Shown: in pieces, positions 25,531 through 32,751 of the stretch | Layout of the letters: each line of letters opens with the position of its first letter | How positions within the stretch are numbered: position 1 is the first letter of the stretch | Virus record (IMG/VR): IMGVR_UViG_3300032326_000835 | Coordinates: 1-52,366 of that record | DNA: 52,366 nt | Direction: 5' to 3' (one strand) | Source of the DNA: a virus | Position numbers and translations under genes: made by a program | Notes under the pieces: generated by a model | What the model saw: the letters and a program-made list of their open reading frames with translations, nothing else | What the model was told of the DNA's origin: nothing | Database searches by the model: none

Positions 25531-26229
25531 CTATGAGTTTCTTTTTATATATATTTCGTGAAAACCAAGTTCATGCAATATTATAGCGTCAACATACCAA
25601 TTTTTATTAAAATGTAAAAATTCATTTACGCTTTGATATATACCCACATGAACATCGTAATGAACAGCATCATAATTCATATAGGAAGTAAACCCTACAA
25701 CGCCATCAACATTAACTATTTTAGAACAATGCTTCAAAAGATTTCTCATTAGAAGTCTATCTGTCTCCGCATCAAAAAGAATAAAATCATATTTTTTTTC
25801 TAAGGTAAAAAATACATCTTTCATATCTCCTTTTATAGTCTTTACATTAGTATTATAAGAAAATTTATTTTTTATAAATTGTTCATGCGTTATTGAACTA
25901 TCTTCTGGAGCGTCTCCACCTGGCTCTCTAGTTCCCTGAGCATTATCGTATAAATCTAATAGATCTGCACTTTTAGCATTTGTTGTATCTATAAACATTT
26001 TAGCCGATCCACCGTAGCCAACACCAACCTCTAGATAATCTATCTCTTTTTTCATGGTCTTTGCATATTCATATTTTGAATTAAATAATTTTGCATTATT
26101 TAACTGGGTTTGAAATATAGGCAATGCTCTTTCCATTTCATGCTCTGCATACTTAGTTTCTTCATAATACCCAATTGGATCTTTTATGACTTTACCCTTA
26201 GACCATATTATATTTTTTGTATTCTCCAT
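25531..26229 (-). CDS. SAM-dependent methyltransferase (class I)
   Basis: 232 aa. Motif I is IDYLEVGVGYGGSAKMF, an acidic strand-2 end is LLDLYD, and TIKGDMKDV with YDFILFDAE follows as motifs II-IV. Fold and size fit the Methyltransf_24-type small-molecule or glycan methyltransferases. ATG 26229 is chosen because a TATACT box ends 7 nt before it, giving a nearly leaderless transcript. Substrate unknown. Confidence 0.85.
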   Translation of the reverse strand: MENTKNIIWSKGKVIKDPIGYYEETKYAEHEMERALPIFQTQLNNAKLFNSKYEYAKTMKKEIDYLEVGVGYGGSAKMFIDTTNAKSADLLDLYDNAQGTREPGGDAPEDSSITHEQFIKNKFSYNTNVKTIKGDMKDVFFTLEKKYDFILFDAETDRLLMRNLLKHCSKIVNVDGVVGFTSYMNYDAVHYDVHVGIYQSVNEFLHFNKNWYVDAIILHELGFHEIYIKRNS

Positions 26230-26231
26230 AT

Positions 26232-26261
26232 TTGACAGTATATCACAAAACATGATACAAT
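26232..26261. promoter_or_regulatory. Overlapping divergent promoters
   Basis: On the + strand, TTGACA (26232-26237), an 18-nt spacer and TACAAT (26256-26261, with TG two bases before) drive hsp20. On the - strand, TATACT (26237-26242) drives the methyltransferase. The + strand -35 lies between the - strand -10 and its ATG, so the two promoters should compete. Confidence 0.65.
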
Positions 26262-26263
26262 AT

Positions 26264-26317
26264 ATTTACCTGCCCAAACGGGGGGTAAATTAACTTATTC
26301 GCTTGAAAGGGGAATAA
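26264..26317 (+). promoter_or_regulatory. Structured hsp20 leader, possible RNA thermometer
   Basis: Two hairpins lie in the 5' leader. ATTTACC (26264-26270) pairs with GGTAAAT (26284-26290) with inner CCC/GGG pairs, and TTATTC (26295-26300) pairs with GAATAA (26312-26317), placing the AAAGGGG ribosome site in or beside the stem. Small heat-shock genes are the classic users of such thermometers; function here is inference. Confidence 0.45.
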
Positions 26318-26318
26318 A

Positions 26319-26723
26319 ATGGTAAAAACAGCACTGGATCTTTTTAATGATCCTTTTTTCAATACCTTCTCAAATCTTCAGAAGGTAACAACAACTACAA
26401 ACTATCCACCTTATAACCAGATTAAACTAAATGATACAGAGTATATTCTGTCATTTGCTTTGGCTGGTTTTTCTAAGGATGATGTCTCAGTATCGCTAGA
26501 CAATCGCAAACTTACAATCAAGGGCGAGAAGCAGGACACTGAGTTACCAGAGGGAGCAGAGTATCTACACAAGGGCATAGCAGCCCGAAAGTTCACAGAT
26601 ATCTTCACCCTTCCTGAATTTGTTGAGGTTATTGGGGCTGAATTCAAAGACGGTATCTTAGATATCAAACTTGAAAAACAGATACCAGAAGATAAACTAC
26701 CAAAGACCATTAAAATTAAGTAG
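26319..26723 (+). CDS. hsp20: HSP20/alpha-crystallin small heat-shock protein
   Basis: 134 aa. The alpha-crystallin domain runs from about residue 35 (YILSFALAGFSKDDVSVSL) to AEFKDGILDIKLEKQ, with the conserved A-x-x-x-n-G-V/I-L-like motif near residue 112. The C-terminal LPKTIKI tail has an I-x-I-like anchor. Phage HSP20 proteins are thought to protect nascent virion proteins. Confidence 0.93.
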   Translation: MVKTALDLFNDPFFNTFSNLQKVTTTTNYPPYNQIKLNDTEYILSFALAGFSKDDVSVSLDNRKLTIKGEKQDTELPEGAEYLHKGIAARKFTDIFTLPEFVEVIGAEFKDGILDIKLEKQIPEDKLPKTIKIK

Positions 26724-26872
26724 TATAATGGTTAACATTCCGATATAAGACTTTAAAAGGTTTTACAACGGATGCTCCTATGAGAGGAGAGTTAGCAGGA
26801 GTCGAATCTTCGTGGCTAATAGACCTGAGCAGTCGTCTATAAACTGCTCACTTACTATGCTACAATTATATT
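26724..26872 (+). other. Intergenic structured region with two -10 boxes
   Basis: TATAAT at 26724-26729 follows hsp20 directly. The interval holds hairpins CTCCT/AGGAG (near 26774-26789), TTAGC/GCTAA and a perfect 8-bp TGAGCAGT/ACTGCTCA stem (26826-26850), then TGC-TACAAT at 26858-26866. No convincing reading frame was seen. It may encode a small RNA or a leader. Confidence 0.45.
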
Positions 26873-26959
26873 GTCCCACACAGGACCTTAGTGATGGATT
26901 AGTTACCCATTTGATAGAGACCGTGGCGCAAGTCAGGTGAATTGCTTGTGTGGGACCCA
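26873..26959 (+). ncRNA. Candidate structured RNA, tRNA-like ends
   Basis: A perfect 9-bp stem GTCCCACAC (26873-26881) with GTGTGGGAC (26948-26956) encloses about 66 nt. Extended -10 TGC-TACAAT ends 6 nt before the stem, so transcription would start on its first base. The 3' strand runs into C then CCA, like an acceptor end, but no standard D-arm or TTC-type T-arm is visible, so I do not call it a tRNA. Confidence 0.45.
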
Positions 26960-26983
26960 ACATTTTGCGGTATAATAATAACA

Positions 26984-27253
26984 ATGACTGACAAAGAGTT
27001 AGACCATTATAATAAGCAGCAGTATAAGAAGATGCTTGCCAAGATAAAAGAGGATTCTGGCTGTGTAGATTGTGGTGTTGGCAATCATATAATCCTAGAC
27101 TTTGATCATATAAGAGACAAAAAATACAATATATCTAGAATGATCCATGATGGTTTTTCATGGAAATCTATAAAGAAAGAGATTGAGAAGTGCGAAGTAG
27201 TCTGCGCCAATTGTCATAGGATAAGGACTCATCATCGCTTAAATGGCCAATAG
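26984..27253 (+). CDS. HNH endonuclease
   Basis: 89 aa. CVDCG and CANC form the zinc knuckle, DFDH supplies the catalytic His region, and HRIRTHHR ends the beta-beta-alpha-metal fold. Small HNH enzymes of this form are widespread in actinophages as homing or packaging nucleases. TATAAT lies 7 nt before ATG 26984. Confidence 0.9.
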   Translation: MTDKELDHYNKQQYKKMLAKIKEDSGCVDCGVGNHIILDFDHIRDKKYNISRMIHDGFSWKSIKKEIEKCEVVCANCHRIRTHHRLNGQ

Positions 27254-27270
27254 TATGCTATAATTTTTGT

Positions 27271-27912
27271 ATGGCTATAATTACAAAACAAAATCTAATA
27301 GATGCTAAAAAAGAACGCAAACTTTTCGTTGTAAAAGATTTTTGTAAAGATTTTCCTTCGTGGGAATATGTAGACAATTTTTATGATCTTGCAAAAGAAA
27401 CTAAAACCATAGACTATAACTCTATTGGAACTTTTGTAATTGAAGAAGATCCCAGAGTTTTTGATTATTATAAAAAGGCAATATCAGATATTTCTTTATT
27501 TTACAAAGGCCATGTTATGTTTTCAATGATGATAGTTCATTTTATAAATAGAAATGACAATAGGATGATAGATAAAAATCTAAAAAACCTTTTTTCAAAA
27601 TTCACTATGGATAATTCTAAAAAAATTCCAGTGGAACTTACAATTAAAGAAGATGGCGTAGACGGATGGCCAATCGAATGGTGGGACCCAACGGTGCATT
27701 CAGATGCAGAAGACAGGTTCTTTATTCAGGGTAGTGGACAAAGCCTATGGAAGGTTTTTCATGACAACAAAGAAATAAATTATGAGGTGTTGTTGAGCCC
27801 TGGTGATATGGCATACATACCAAAAGGCGTAATTCATAGTGTTGAATCAATGTGCCCAAGGCACTCGGTAAGCATAGCCTTCTCTGACGACCCAGAGATT
27901 CTTAGGGCATAG
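27271..27912 (+). CDS. JmjC/cupin-type Fe(II) oxygenase-like protein
   Basis: 213 aa. WWDPTVHSDAED provides H143-S-D145, then FFIQGSGQSLWKVF, and LSPGDMAYIPKGVIHSV provides H189, the cupin metal triad of JmjC-like hydroxylases. The start follows TGC-TATAAT with a 6-nt gap (leaderless). Substrate could be a protein, but this is inference. Confidence 0.75.
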   Translation: MAIITKQNLIDAKKERKLFVVKDFCKDFPSWEYVDNFYDLAKETKTIDYNSIGTFVIEEDPRVFDYYKKAISDISLFYKGHVMFSMMIVHFINRNDNRMIDKNLKNLFSKFTMDNSKKIPVELTIKEDGVDGWPIEWWDPTVHSDAEDRFFIQGSGQSLWKVFHDNKEINYEVLLSPGDMAYIPKGVIHSVESMCPRHSVSIAFSDDPEILRA

Positions 27913-27936
27913 TTCAAGGCATGGTATAATTATTAT

Positions 27937-28377
27937 ATGTTAAAAGAAGGCGATTTCGCAATGACCTCCCACGGTGGAGAAGGAGATACACACATAGGGC
28001 AAGTAGTACATGTTATGTATGAAGGTGCTCTTGGTAATCCAGGAACAGAATATTATATGGAAGCAAGTGCAGAAAATCCTGCGGTAATGATTCAATTATT
28101 TGAACAAGAAGAAAGCGGATTATGGGAAGCAACAAGACTATACACTGCATGTGCAATGTCTATGTATGTCCAGATCCCTCCACTAAGGGTTGAACCTGAA
28201 GATTCAGAAGTTGCTATGGCCATGTATGATGCACAAATAGGAAAGGCTGCTCCTTGCTGGGATGGATATGTCCAAAGAGGAATGAAGCCAGGGGCAGATG
28301 GTAAGCCTGTTCCTAACTGCATACCAGTTGCTAAGTCAGATAGTTGGGCAAACTCTCCATTTAAGGTTTCAAAGTAA
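27937..28377 (+). CDS. Conserved actinophage-type protein with CWDGY motif
   Basis: 146 aa, leaderless (TATAAT then 6 nt then ATG). The C-terminal pattern PCWDGYVQRGMKP...VPNCIPV is a short cysteine-flanked motif also seen at the ends of phage structural or protease-related proteins. The N-terminal part (EGDFAMTSHGGEGDTHIGQV) looks like a small beta-barrel. Function not known. Confidence 0.65.
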   Translation: MLKEGDFAMTSHGGEGDTHIGQVVHVMYEGALGNPGTEYYMEASAENPAVMIQLFEQEESGLWEATRLYTACAMSMYVQIPPLRVEPEDSEVAMAMYDAQIGKAAPCWDGYVQRGMKPGADGKPVPNCIPVAKSDSWANSPFKVSK

Positions 28378-28505
28378 TGCCAAAGAAAAAAGCACACGCA
28401 TTTAATCCTGTTCAAATTAAAGATGGGTGGATTGTAAGACTATATAAAGATGGTCGTATTAAATCTAAGATCGAGCCATACGAACCAAAACATCCTAAGA
28501 AGTAA
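28377..28505 (+). CDS. Small basic protein
   Basis: 42 aa, TAATG overlap with the gene before. Lys-rich with a beta-hairpin-like GWIVRLYKDGRIKSKIEPY. Its stop abuts the stop of the opposing gene with no gap. Confidence 0.65.
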   Translation: MPKKKAHAFNPVQIKDGWIVRLYKDGRIKSKIEPYEPKHPKK

Positions 28506-28901
28506 TTATTTTAAATGATATCCGTATTTAGTTATTAACTCTACTACTTTATCGGCTAATCCTTCATGAAATTGATTAAAAAAGGTGGAGTATTGATCGC
28601 TGTGCATTATTGCATGCTTTAAGCCATACGCATAATTTCTATCTAGAGGAAAAAAATGTTTGCTCACATGATTCATTAATTTTATTGCTGCTTGCTCGGA
28701 TAAACTATCATCAATATCTATATTGTTTATGATAAGGTTTGCCATTTCTTGCATTGTCTCTTTTGCATCAACAACCATATTTTCCCAGTCTTGCTTTGTA
28801 TAGTTAGATATACGAGAATCTGCAGTTAATACTAATGGATTTTCAGGAGCAGATTGTTGCCAAGACTTCCAAAGTTGAACACAAGTTACTTCTTTTTCCA
28901 T
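28506..28901 (-). CDS. Helical protein, possibly TipAS-like
   Basis: 131 aa from ATG 28901, fixed by TATACT plus a 6-nt gap. The pattern of W, EM, NHV, LDRNYAYGLKHA and FFNQFHEGLADKV helices vaguely recalls the TipAS ligand-binding domain of MerR regulators, without the DNA-binding part. That likeness is weak. Confidence 0.6.
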   Translation of the reverse strand: MEKEVTCVQLWKSWQQSAPENPLVLTADSRISNYTKQDWENMVVDAKETMQEMANLIINNIDIDDSLSEQAAIKLMNHVSKHFFPLDRNYAYGLKHAIMHSDQYSTFFNQFHEGLADKVVELITKYGYHLK

Positions 28902-28929
28902 AACCACAGTATAGCACAATCATATTTTG

Positions 28930-29002
28930 TACCCCTGGCAAGAATCGAACTTGCGACGCATGGCTTAGAAGTCCATCGTTCTGTCCACTGAACTACAGAG
29001 GT
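28930..29002 (-). tRNA. tRNA-Arg(TCT)
   Basis: Acceptor ACCTCTG/CAGGGGT, anticodon loop CTTCTAA with TCT (28977-28979 on the + strand), T-arm with GTTCGATTC. Reads AGA/AGG, codons used often in this AT-rich genome. Confidence 0.92.
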
Positions 29003-29003
29003 G

Positions 29004-29089
29004 TGGCGGAAGTAATAGGATTCGAACCTATGGATCTTTCAATCTACGATTTAGCAAACCGCTGCATTCGACCACTCTGCCATACTTCC
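29004..29089 (-). tRNA. tRNA-Ser(GCT)
   Basis: Acceptor GGAAGTA/TACTTCC, discriminator G, encoded CCA. Anticodon loop TTGCTAA (GCT at 29053-29055) and a long variable arm typical of class II tRNAs. Confidence 0.93.
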
Positions 29090-29090
29090 G

Positions 29091-29163
29091 TATCTCCAAC
29101 GGGATTCGAACCCGTGTTGCCACCGTGAAAGGGTGGAGTCCTAGGCCTCTAGACCATGGAGAC
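29091..29163 (-). tRNA. tRNA-Glu(TTC)
   Basis: Acceptor GTCTCCA/TGGAGAT with a G-T end pair, anticodon stem CCACC/GGTGG around CTTTCAC (TTC at 29127-29129), T-loop GTTCGAATC. Confidence 0.92.
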
Positions 29164-29164
29164 T

Positions 29165-29238
29165 TGGAGCGGATGATCAGAATCGAACTGACCCCTTCTG
29201 CTTGGAAGGCAGAGGCACTACCAATATGCAACATCCGC
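29165..29238 (-). tRNA. tRNA-Gly(TCC)
   Basis: Acceptor GCGGATG/CATCCGC, discriminator T, encoded CCA. Anticodon stem TCTGC/GCAGA around CTTCCAA (TCC at 29204-29206). Confidence 0.93.
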
Positions 29239-29242
29239 ATCG

Positions 29243-29316
29243 TACATCTGGAAGGACTTGAACCTTCGGCTCTCTGCATATAAGGCAGGTACTCTAACCA
29301 ACTGAGTTACAGATGT
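29243..29316 (-). tRNA. tRNA-Ile(TAT)
   Basis: Acceptor ACATCTG/CAGATGT, loop CTTATAT giving anticodon TAT (29280-29282), T-arm with GTTCAAGTC. It would read AUA directly; most bacteria use a CAT tRNA modified to lysidine instead. One mismatch lies at the base of the anticodon stem. Confidence 0.85.
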
Positions 29317-29320
29317 GTAG

Positions 29321-29394
29321 TACACCAGGTAGGACTTGAACCTACGATAACCGAATTATGAGTTCGGGGCCTTAACCAACTTGGCTACTGGTGC
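29321..29394 (-). tRNA. tRNA-Met(CAT)
   Basis: Acceptor GCACCAG/CTGGTGT, anticodon stem CCGAA/TTCGG around CTCATAA (CAT at 29358-29360). It lacks the GGG/CCC anticodon-stem pairs of an initiator. Elongator Met is most likely; Ile2 (lysidine) cannot be excluded. Confidence 0.9.
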
Positions 29395-29400
29395 TAGACC

Positions 29401-29544
29401 TTATTTAATTAGTAAGCCAAAAAATGTTCCAAGTAAAAAACATAATAGTCCAATAGTAGAGTAGTAATATCTTTTCATATGTTCTTTAATAATATGGCTT
29501 TTTACTTCTTTTGATACTCTATTTAAATCATCTTGATCTACCAA
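29401..29544 (-). CDS. Small C-terminally anchored membrane protein
   Basis: 47 aa from TTG 29544, with AGGAG 8 nt upstream. A charged N-terminal half precedes one hydrophobic segment (TIGLLCFLLGTFFGLLI). It lies just upstream of the tRNA cluster. Confidence 0.6.
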   Translation of the reverse strand: MVDQDDLNRVSKEVKSHIIKEHMKRYYYSTIGLLCFLLGTFFGLLIK

Positions 29545-29555
29545 TTATTTATCTC

Positions 29556-29723
29556 CTAAACATTTTGAGATGCCCGAAAAACGGACTGTTGAATAATCTG
29601 CTCTCTTAAAAATGCTTGCTTTCTTTCAAATTTAGACAATTGTGGTTTTGCCTGAACTCTTTTTTTATTTTTATTGGCTCGCTTAATTTTATGCTGAGAA
29701 ACTTTGTTGTTAGTTTGTTTCAT
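29556..29723 (-). CDS. Small highly basic protein
   Basis: 55 aa from ATG 29723, 4 nt after the stop of the gene before it. Lys/Arg/Gln-rich (KIKRANKNKKRVQ), probably nucleic-acid binding. A longer GTG start at 29753 is possible but lacks a ribosome site. Confidence 0.6.
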   Translation of the reverse strand: MKQTNNKVSQHKIKRANKNKKRVQAKPQLSKFERKQAFLREQIIQQSVFRASQNV

Positions 29724-29727
29724 TAGA

Positions 29728-29856
29728 TCACTGGCTTTCTGATACTTTGTCACAAGGACAAATGATGGACTCTGGTAGTTCGTGAACTCTGGTTACAATG
29801 GTAATCATGGTTTCACACTCTATGCATTTATAAATTTTCTTTACTCTTTTACTCAT
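29728..29856 (-). CDS. Zinc-binding mini-protein
   Basis: 42 aa with CIEC and CPC pairs. TATGAT plus a 6-nt gap fixes ATG 29856 as leaderless. The next gene begins just after its stop. Confidence 0.7.
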   Translation of the reverse strand: MSKRVKKIYKCIECETMITIVTRVHELPESIICPCDKVSESQ

Positions 29857-29887
29857 ATACTAATCATACCACATTAAGGTATGTGTG

Positions 29888-30355
29888 TCAAGATTTGTTT
29901 CCATCCCATGTACCAATCTTAGTAGTAGGAATCCCATGATCTTCCCATAGCCTAATAACATTTGGGTTATCATCTACAGCATGCAAAACATTCCAATGCT
30001 TTTTAATCTGAAGAAGTATGTCTTTCTTTACTTCGTAGTCTGGCCTGTTGTCATCATCTTTACGCATATATAATGCGTGATGTCCAATATCATTCTTAGC
30101 AAGCCACTGAGAGGTTAGGCCACGCCAGTTTTCTTTTCTTGATGTAACAATAATTATATGTTTTTGATCAAAAAAAGCCTGATTTAACATTTCAACTACT
30201 TCAAAATTTGGCAGGGCATCTATAGAAGCCTCATGAAAGGCATCGTAATCCCTATTGGGACCACGAACAAGGTGCAGGTATGGATCTACATTAGCCAGAG
30301 TTCCATCTACATCAAAGATGACTGCTGGCGTTTCAGGGCTAGTTTTGATCAACAT
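29888..30355 (-). CDS. HAD polynucleotide 3'-phosphatase (Pnkp phosphatase-like)
   Basis: 155 aa. FDVDGTLA (D15, D17), VTSRKENWRGLTSQWL, LYMRKDDDNRPDYEVK and VDDNPNVIRLWEDHGI match the C-terminal 3'-phosphatase domain of T4 polynucleotide kinase; the kinase domain is absent. It removes 3' phosphates from cleaved nucleic acid. Its place beside six tRNA genes suggests tRNA repair, by analogy with T4, but no ligase is visible. Confidence 0.88.
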   Translation of the reverse strand: MLIKTSPETPAVIFDVDGTLANVDPYLHLVRGPNRDYDAFHEASIDALPNFEVVEMLNQAFFDQKHIIIVTSRKENWRGLTSQWLAKNDIGHHALYMRKDDDNRPDYEVKKDILLQIKKHWNVLHAVDDNPNVIRLWEDHGIPTTKIGTWDGNKS

Positions 30356-30428
30356 GATATGTCATAACTAGATAGCATGCGATATATCCAACAATCAATG
30401 CTGGTATTAAAAAGAATATACTAATCAT
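30339..30428 (-). CDS. Possible small membrane peptide
   Basis: 29 aa, nearly all hydrophobic (SIFFLIPALIVGYIACYLVM). ATGA overlap with the gene upstream and 17-nt overlap with the phosphatase support it. No independent signal. Confidence 0.5.
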   Translation of the reverse strand: MISIFFLIPALIVGYIACYLVMTYHVDQN

Positions 30429-30598
30429 TCAAAATCTACCTGTCTTTCAAACCACTTAGTCATGTAATTATCTAAGCCTCTTGCAATAGATGCTGCCTCT
30501 GTACGCATACCTAAAGCATTGGTTACTCCAGGCTCAATAGGAATAGCCTCTATTGCTCTGGCTATTTCCTCTCTTAATGTCATATCATCTATACTCAT
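30425..30598 (-). CDS. Conserved small helical protein
   Basis: 57 aa. ATG 30598 is set by a near-perfect promoter ending 6 nt before it. Sequence EEIARAIEAIP and NALGMRTEAASIARG is helical and resembles a short actinophage family of unknown function. Confidence 0.8.
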   Translation of the reverse strand: MSIDDMTLREEIARAIEAIPIEPGVTNALGMRTEAASIARGLDNYMTKWFERQVDFE

Positions 30599-30604
30599 AT
30601 TTCT

Positions 30605-30633
30605 ATTATACATCCTGTCTCTTTCTGTGTCAA
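30605..30633 (-). promoter_or_regulatory. Consensus leaderless promoter
   Basis: Reading the - strand: TTGACA (30628-30633), 17 nt, TATAAT (30605-30610), then 6 nt to ATG 30598. It is the clearest example of the leaderless class because both hexamers are perfect. Confidence 0.88.
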
Positions 30634-31637
30634 GCCTGATCTTTTTTGCTATGTAGGCTATAGAAAAGATCTGCAACATGGTTTTGATAATGAACTCCTG
30701 GATGAGCACGACTTTCATCTTTTTTATAGTTTATTATAGAGTAGTCTGAGCCTTCGTTCCAGTACCTAGTGAATATAAAATCAGACTTATGAGATGATTT
30801 ACAGGTTCTTCTTATGGAAAAATTAAGACTTTCTATTGGATTAATTGGTAAAAGAAATGAAAAATTATTTAATTTAAAATCTTTTATATTTGTTAGTTTT
30901 TCCATTACCAAAGAACTTGCTACATCCCAAGTTGTCCAGTGTAACTTTATATTATTTAACAAGCAAAAGGACTCTAAAATGTAAATAAAGTTTATGGAGT
31001 TTAAAATTAATTGATGTGGAGAAGTTGCGTCTTCTATATATTTTTGATCATCTATTTCCATAAATACAGAGTCAGACTTTGTATCTTTATGTACTTGAGG
31101 ATTAGAAAAGGTTAATCGCAAATGTTCGTTATTGTCAAGTCTTCTTTTTACTTTTGATTTATAAAATTCTTTGTCTACTACAACCATATTTCTAAAAAAA
31201 TCTGGAAACAAGCAAAAAATTTCTTTTGGCATTTTATTATTTAAACAGTATCTAATAATAGTATTACACATAGTTTCTACAGATGCCCCAGGACTTCCTA
31301 GGTTTAAAACATTTTTATTTATCTTATTACCTAAAATATTTGTCCATCTTCCAGATTCTGGAATACCGAGACCAAAAGTTATTGAGCAACCAACTCCAAT
31401 TACATCGGGAGATTCATAGACTTCTCCACGAAAACCAAGACTATTAATTTCATATTCATTATGCTCATCAACTGTTCCCATAAAAGAGTCGCCGTTTGGA
31501 GAATTTGCAACAACACCCTTAGCATATGGAGAATAAAGTCCCATACTTCCACTGTTTGTAAAATATTTTGTAAGGTACCAGTCGGTATTGTTGTTAATTT
31601 CGTAAAATTTTAAAATATCATTTGTGAAATAGGGCAT
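30630..31637 (-). CDS. SGNH/GDSL hydrolase-like protein
   Basis: 335 aa. NSLGFRGEV and VIGVGCSITFG (nucleophile S85 in G-C-S instead of G-D-S), NLGSPGASVETM (block II Gly) and late RAHPGVHYQNH (H312) follow the SGNH order. The usual DxxH aspartate is displaced, so activity is uncertain. Relatives act on acyl or acetyl esters of glycans. TATAAT lies 5 nt before the ATG. Confidence 0.7.
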   Translation of the reverse strand: MPYFTNDILKFYEINNNTDWYLTKYFTNSGSMGLYSPYAKGVVANSPNGDSFMGTVDEHNEYEINSLGFRGEVYESPDVIGVGCSITFGLGIPESGRWTNILGNKINKNVLNLGSPGASVETMCNTIIRYCLNNKMPKEIFCLFPDFFRNMVVVDKEFYKSKVKRRLDNNEHLRLTFSNPQVHKDTKSDSVFMEIDDQKYIEDATSPHQLILNSINFIYILESFCLLNNIKLHWTTWDVASSLVMEKLTNIKDFKLNNFSFLLPINPIESLNFSIRRTCKSSHKSDFIFTRYWNEGSDYSIINYKKDESRAHPGVHYQNHVADLFYSLHSKKDQA

Positions 31638-31667
31638 AATTAATTATATCACAGGGTATATCAGAAA

Positions 31668-31784
31668 CTATTCTGTATTCTTGTCTTCATTATCTTTTTC
31701 CCAAATCCTTTTACCATCTTTATAAACAGGCCAGTACCCAAGGCTACGCCAGTCCATAGACATTATCTTAGGATCTTTTGGCAT
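31668..31784 (-). CDS. Small conserved-type protein
   Basis: 38 aa (MPKDPKIMSMDWRSLGYWP...). It overlaps the upstream zinc mini-gene by 17 nt; a longer start at 31805 would overlap by 38 nt. Aromatic and charged, no motif. Confidence 0.55.
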   Translation of the reverse strand: MPKDPKIMSMDWRSLGYWPVYKDGKRIWEKDNEDKNTE

Positions 31785-31884
31785 TTGTACACCATACATG
31801 CCCATCGCTCATAGTCTGATGAGTTTCCCAATATAAAGGATCTTTAATTGACATACTACAATTTTTGCACTCATTTTTTTTCAT
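31768..31884 (-). CDS. Zinc-binding mini-protein
   Basis: 38 aa with CKNC, then THQ and HVWC, a possible Cys3His site. Its ATG overlaps the stop of the interrupted membrane gene. Confidence 0.6.
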   Translation of the reverse strand: MKKNECKNCSMSIKDPLYWETHQTMSDGHVWCTNAKRS

Positions 31885-32164
31885 TTTTATTATCCCAAAC
31901 TAATTTAGTAAAACTTTTCCAAGACAATAAGTCTGAATCTAATTCTTTCCAATGCTTATATGATTTAATATATACAAGTCCATAGGCTACTGCACTTACA
32001 ATAAACCCATATTGTTTTGTAACTAAGCCATATACAGTCCACAATGTTTAATTAAATAATAAAACAAACCAACCCCACAGAGTCTTCCTACCAACAAAAT
32101 AGATTCCAGATACACCAATAACGGCAAGCACCCAGTGAGCATAGTCATTAATCCATTGTTCCAT
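31871..32164 (-). pseudogene. PnuC-like small membrane protein interrupted by in-frame TAA
   Basis: Read through, 97 codons encode a four-part pattern: HWVLAVIGVSGIYFVGRK, WGWFVLLFN, then TAA at 32048-32050, then TLWTVYGLVTKQYGFIVS and AYGLVYIKSYKHW. The two halves stay in one frame and together match small phage proteins that resemble the WGW-x-N/Q-x-LW core of PnuC-type transporters. A single change CAA to TAA would explain the stop. TATACT lies 6 nt before ATG 32164. The downstream half could start at TTG 32044, or the stop could be read through. Confidence 0.65.
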
Positions 32165-32204
32165 ATATCTAGTATACCTTAAAGTGACAGTTTAGTCAAA
32201 TTGA

Positions 32205-32747
32205 CTATATAATAATTTTTCTTTCTAACATTTTATTGTAATAGAAATAACACAGACCCATATTAATATCATCTAAAATATTTTTGTTATATGATAATAT
32301 TTTTTTGCTTGATGGTAAATAAGTTTTTTCGTATATATGTGGCATTTTATTAAAATTTTTATAATCTTCTTTTTTTATTTCTAATAGTTCTATAATTTTT
32401 TTAATTACATCATCTGGATGTAATATAAGATCGTTAAAGTCAATAACATAATCTGCATGCTCATATAAAAAATTATTAAGGGTTATATATTCTGACATTA
32501 TTTGATGAAGCCTAATGTTTTGCCAAGATACACGGCTTGAATTATTTATTTCTTCTATTGCTCTGTAAGAAATAATACTATTTTTGGGATCCCTAACGAT
32601 TGTAATTATTTTTCTTGTTTTATTATTATTTTTATCAAACAATAAATCTACTGAATGAGACTTGTCAAAATGAATTCCTTCTTTTTTATAAAGAAGTTCG
32701 TCAAAATAGTGAGACCCACTTCTTGGAAATGTTACCAAATACGGCAT
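32205..32747 (-). CDS. Sulfotransferase-like protein
   Basis: 180 aa. TFPRSGSHYFDELL is the 5'-phosphosulfate loop and IVRDPKNSIISYRA the 3'-phosphate motif of PAPS sulfotransferases. The enzyme is small for the family. It would move sulfate to a hydroxyl on a glycan, lipid or small molecule. Confidence 0.8.
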   Translation of the reverse strand: MPYLVTFPRSGSHYFDELLYKKEGIHFDKSHSVDLLFDKNNNKTRKIITIVRDPKNSIISYRAIEEINNSSRVSWQNIRLHQIMSEYITLNNFLYEHADYVIDFNDLILHPDDVIKKIIELLEIKKEDYKNFNKMPHIYEKTYLPSSKKILSYNKNILDDINMGLCYFYYNKMLERKIII

Positions 32748-32751
32748 ATTG

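Noticed and set aside
26873-26959. tRNA gene
   Set aside because: Acceptor-like stem and CCA are present, but no T-arm consensus or anticodon arm could be fitted.
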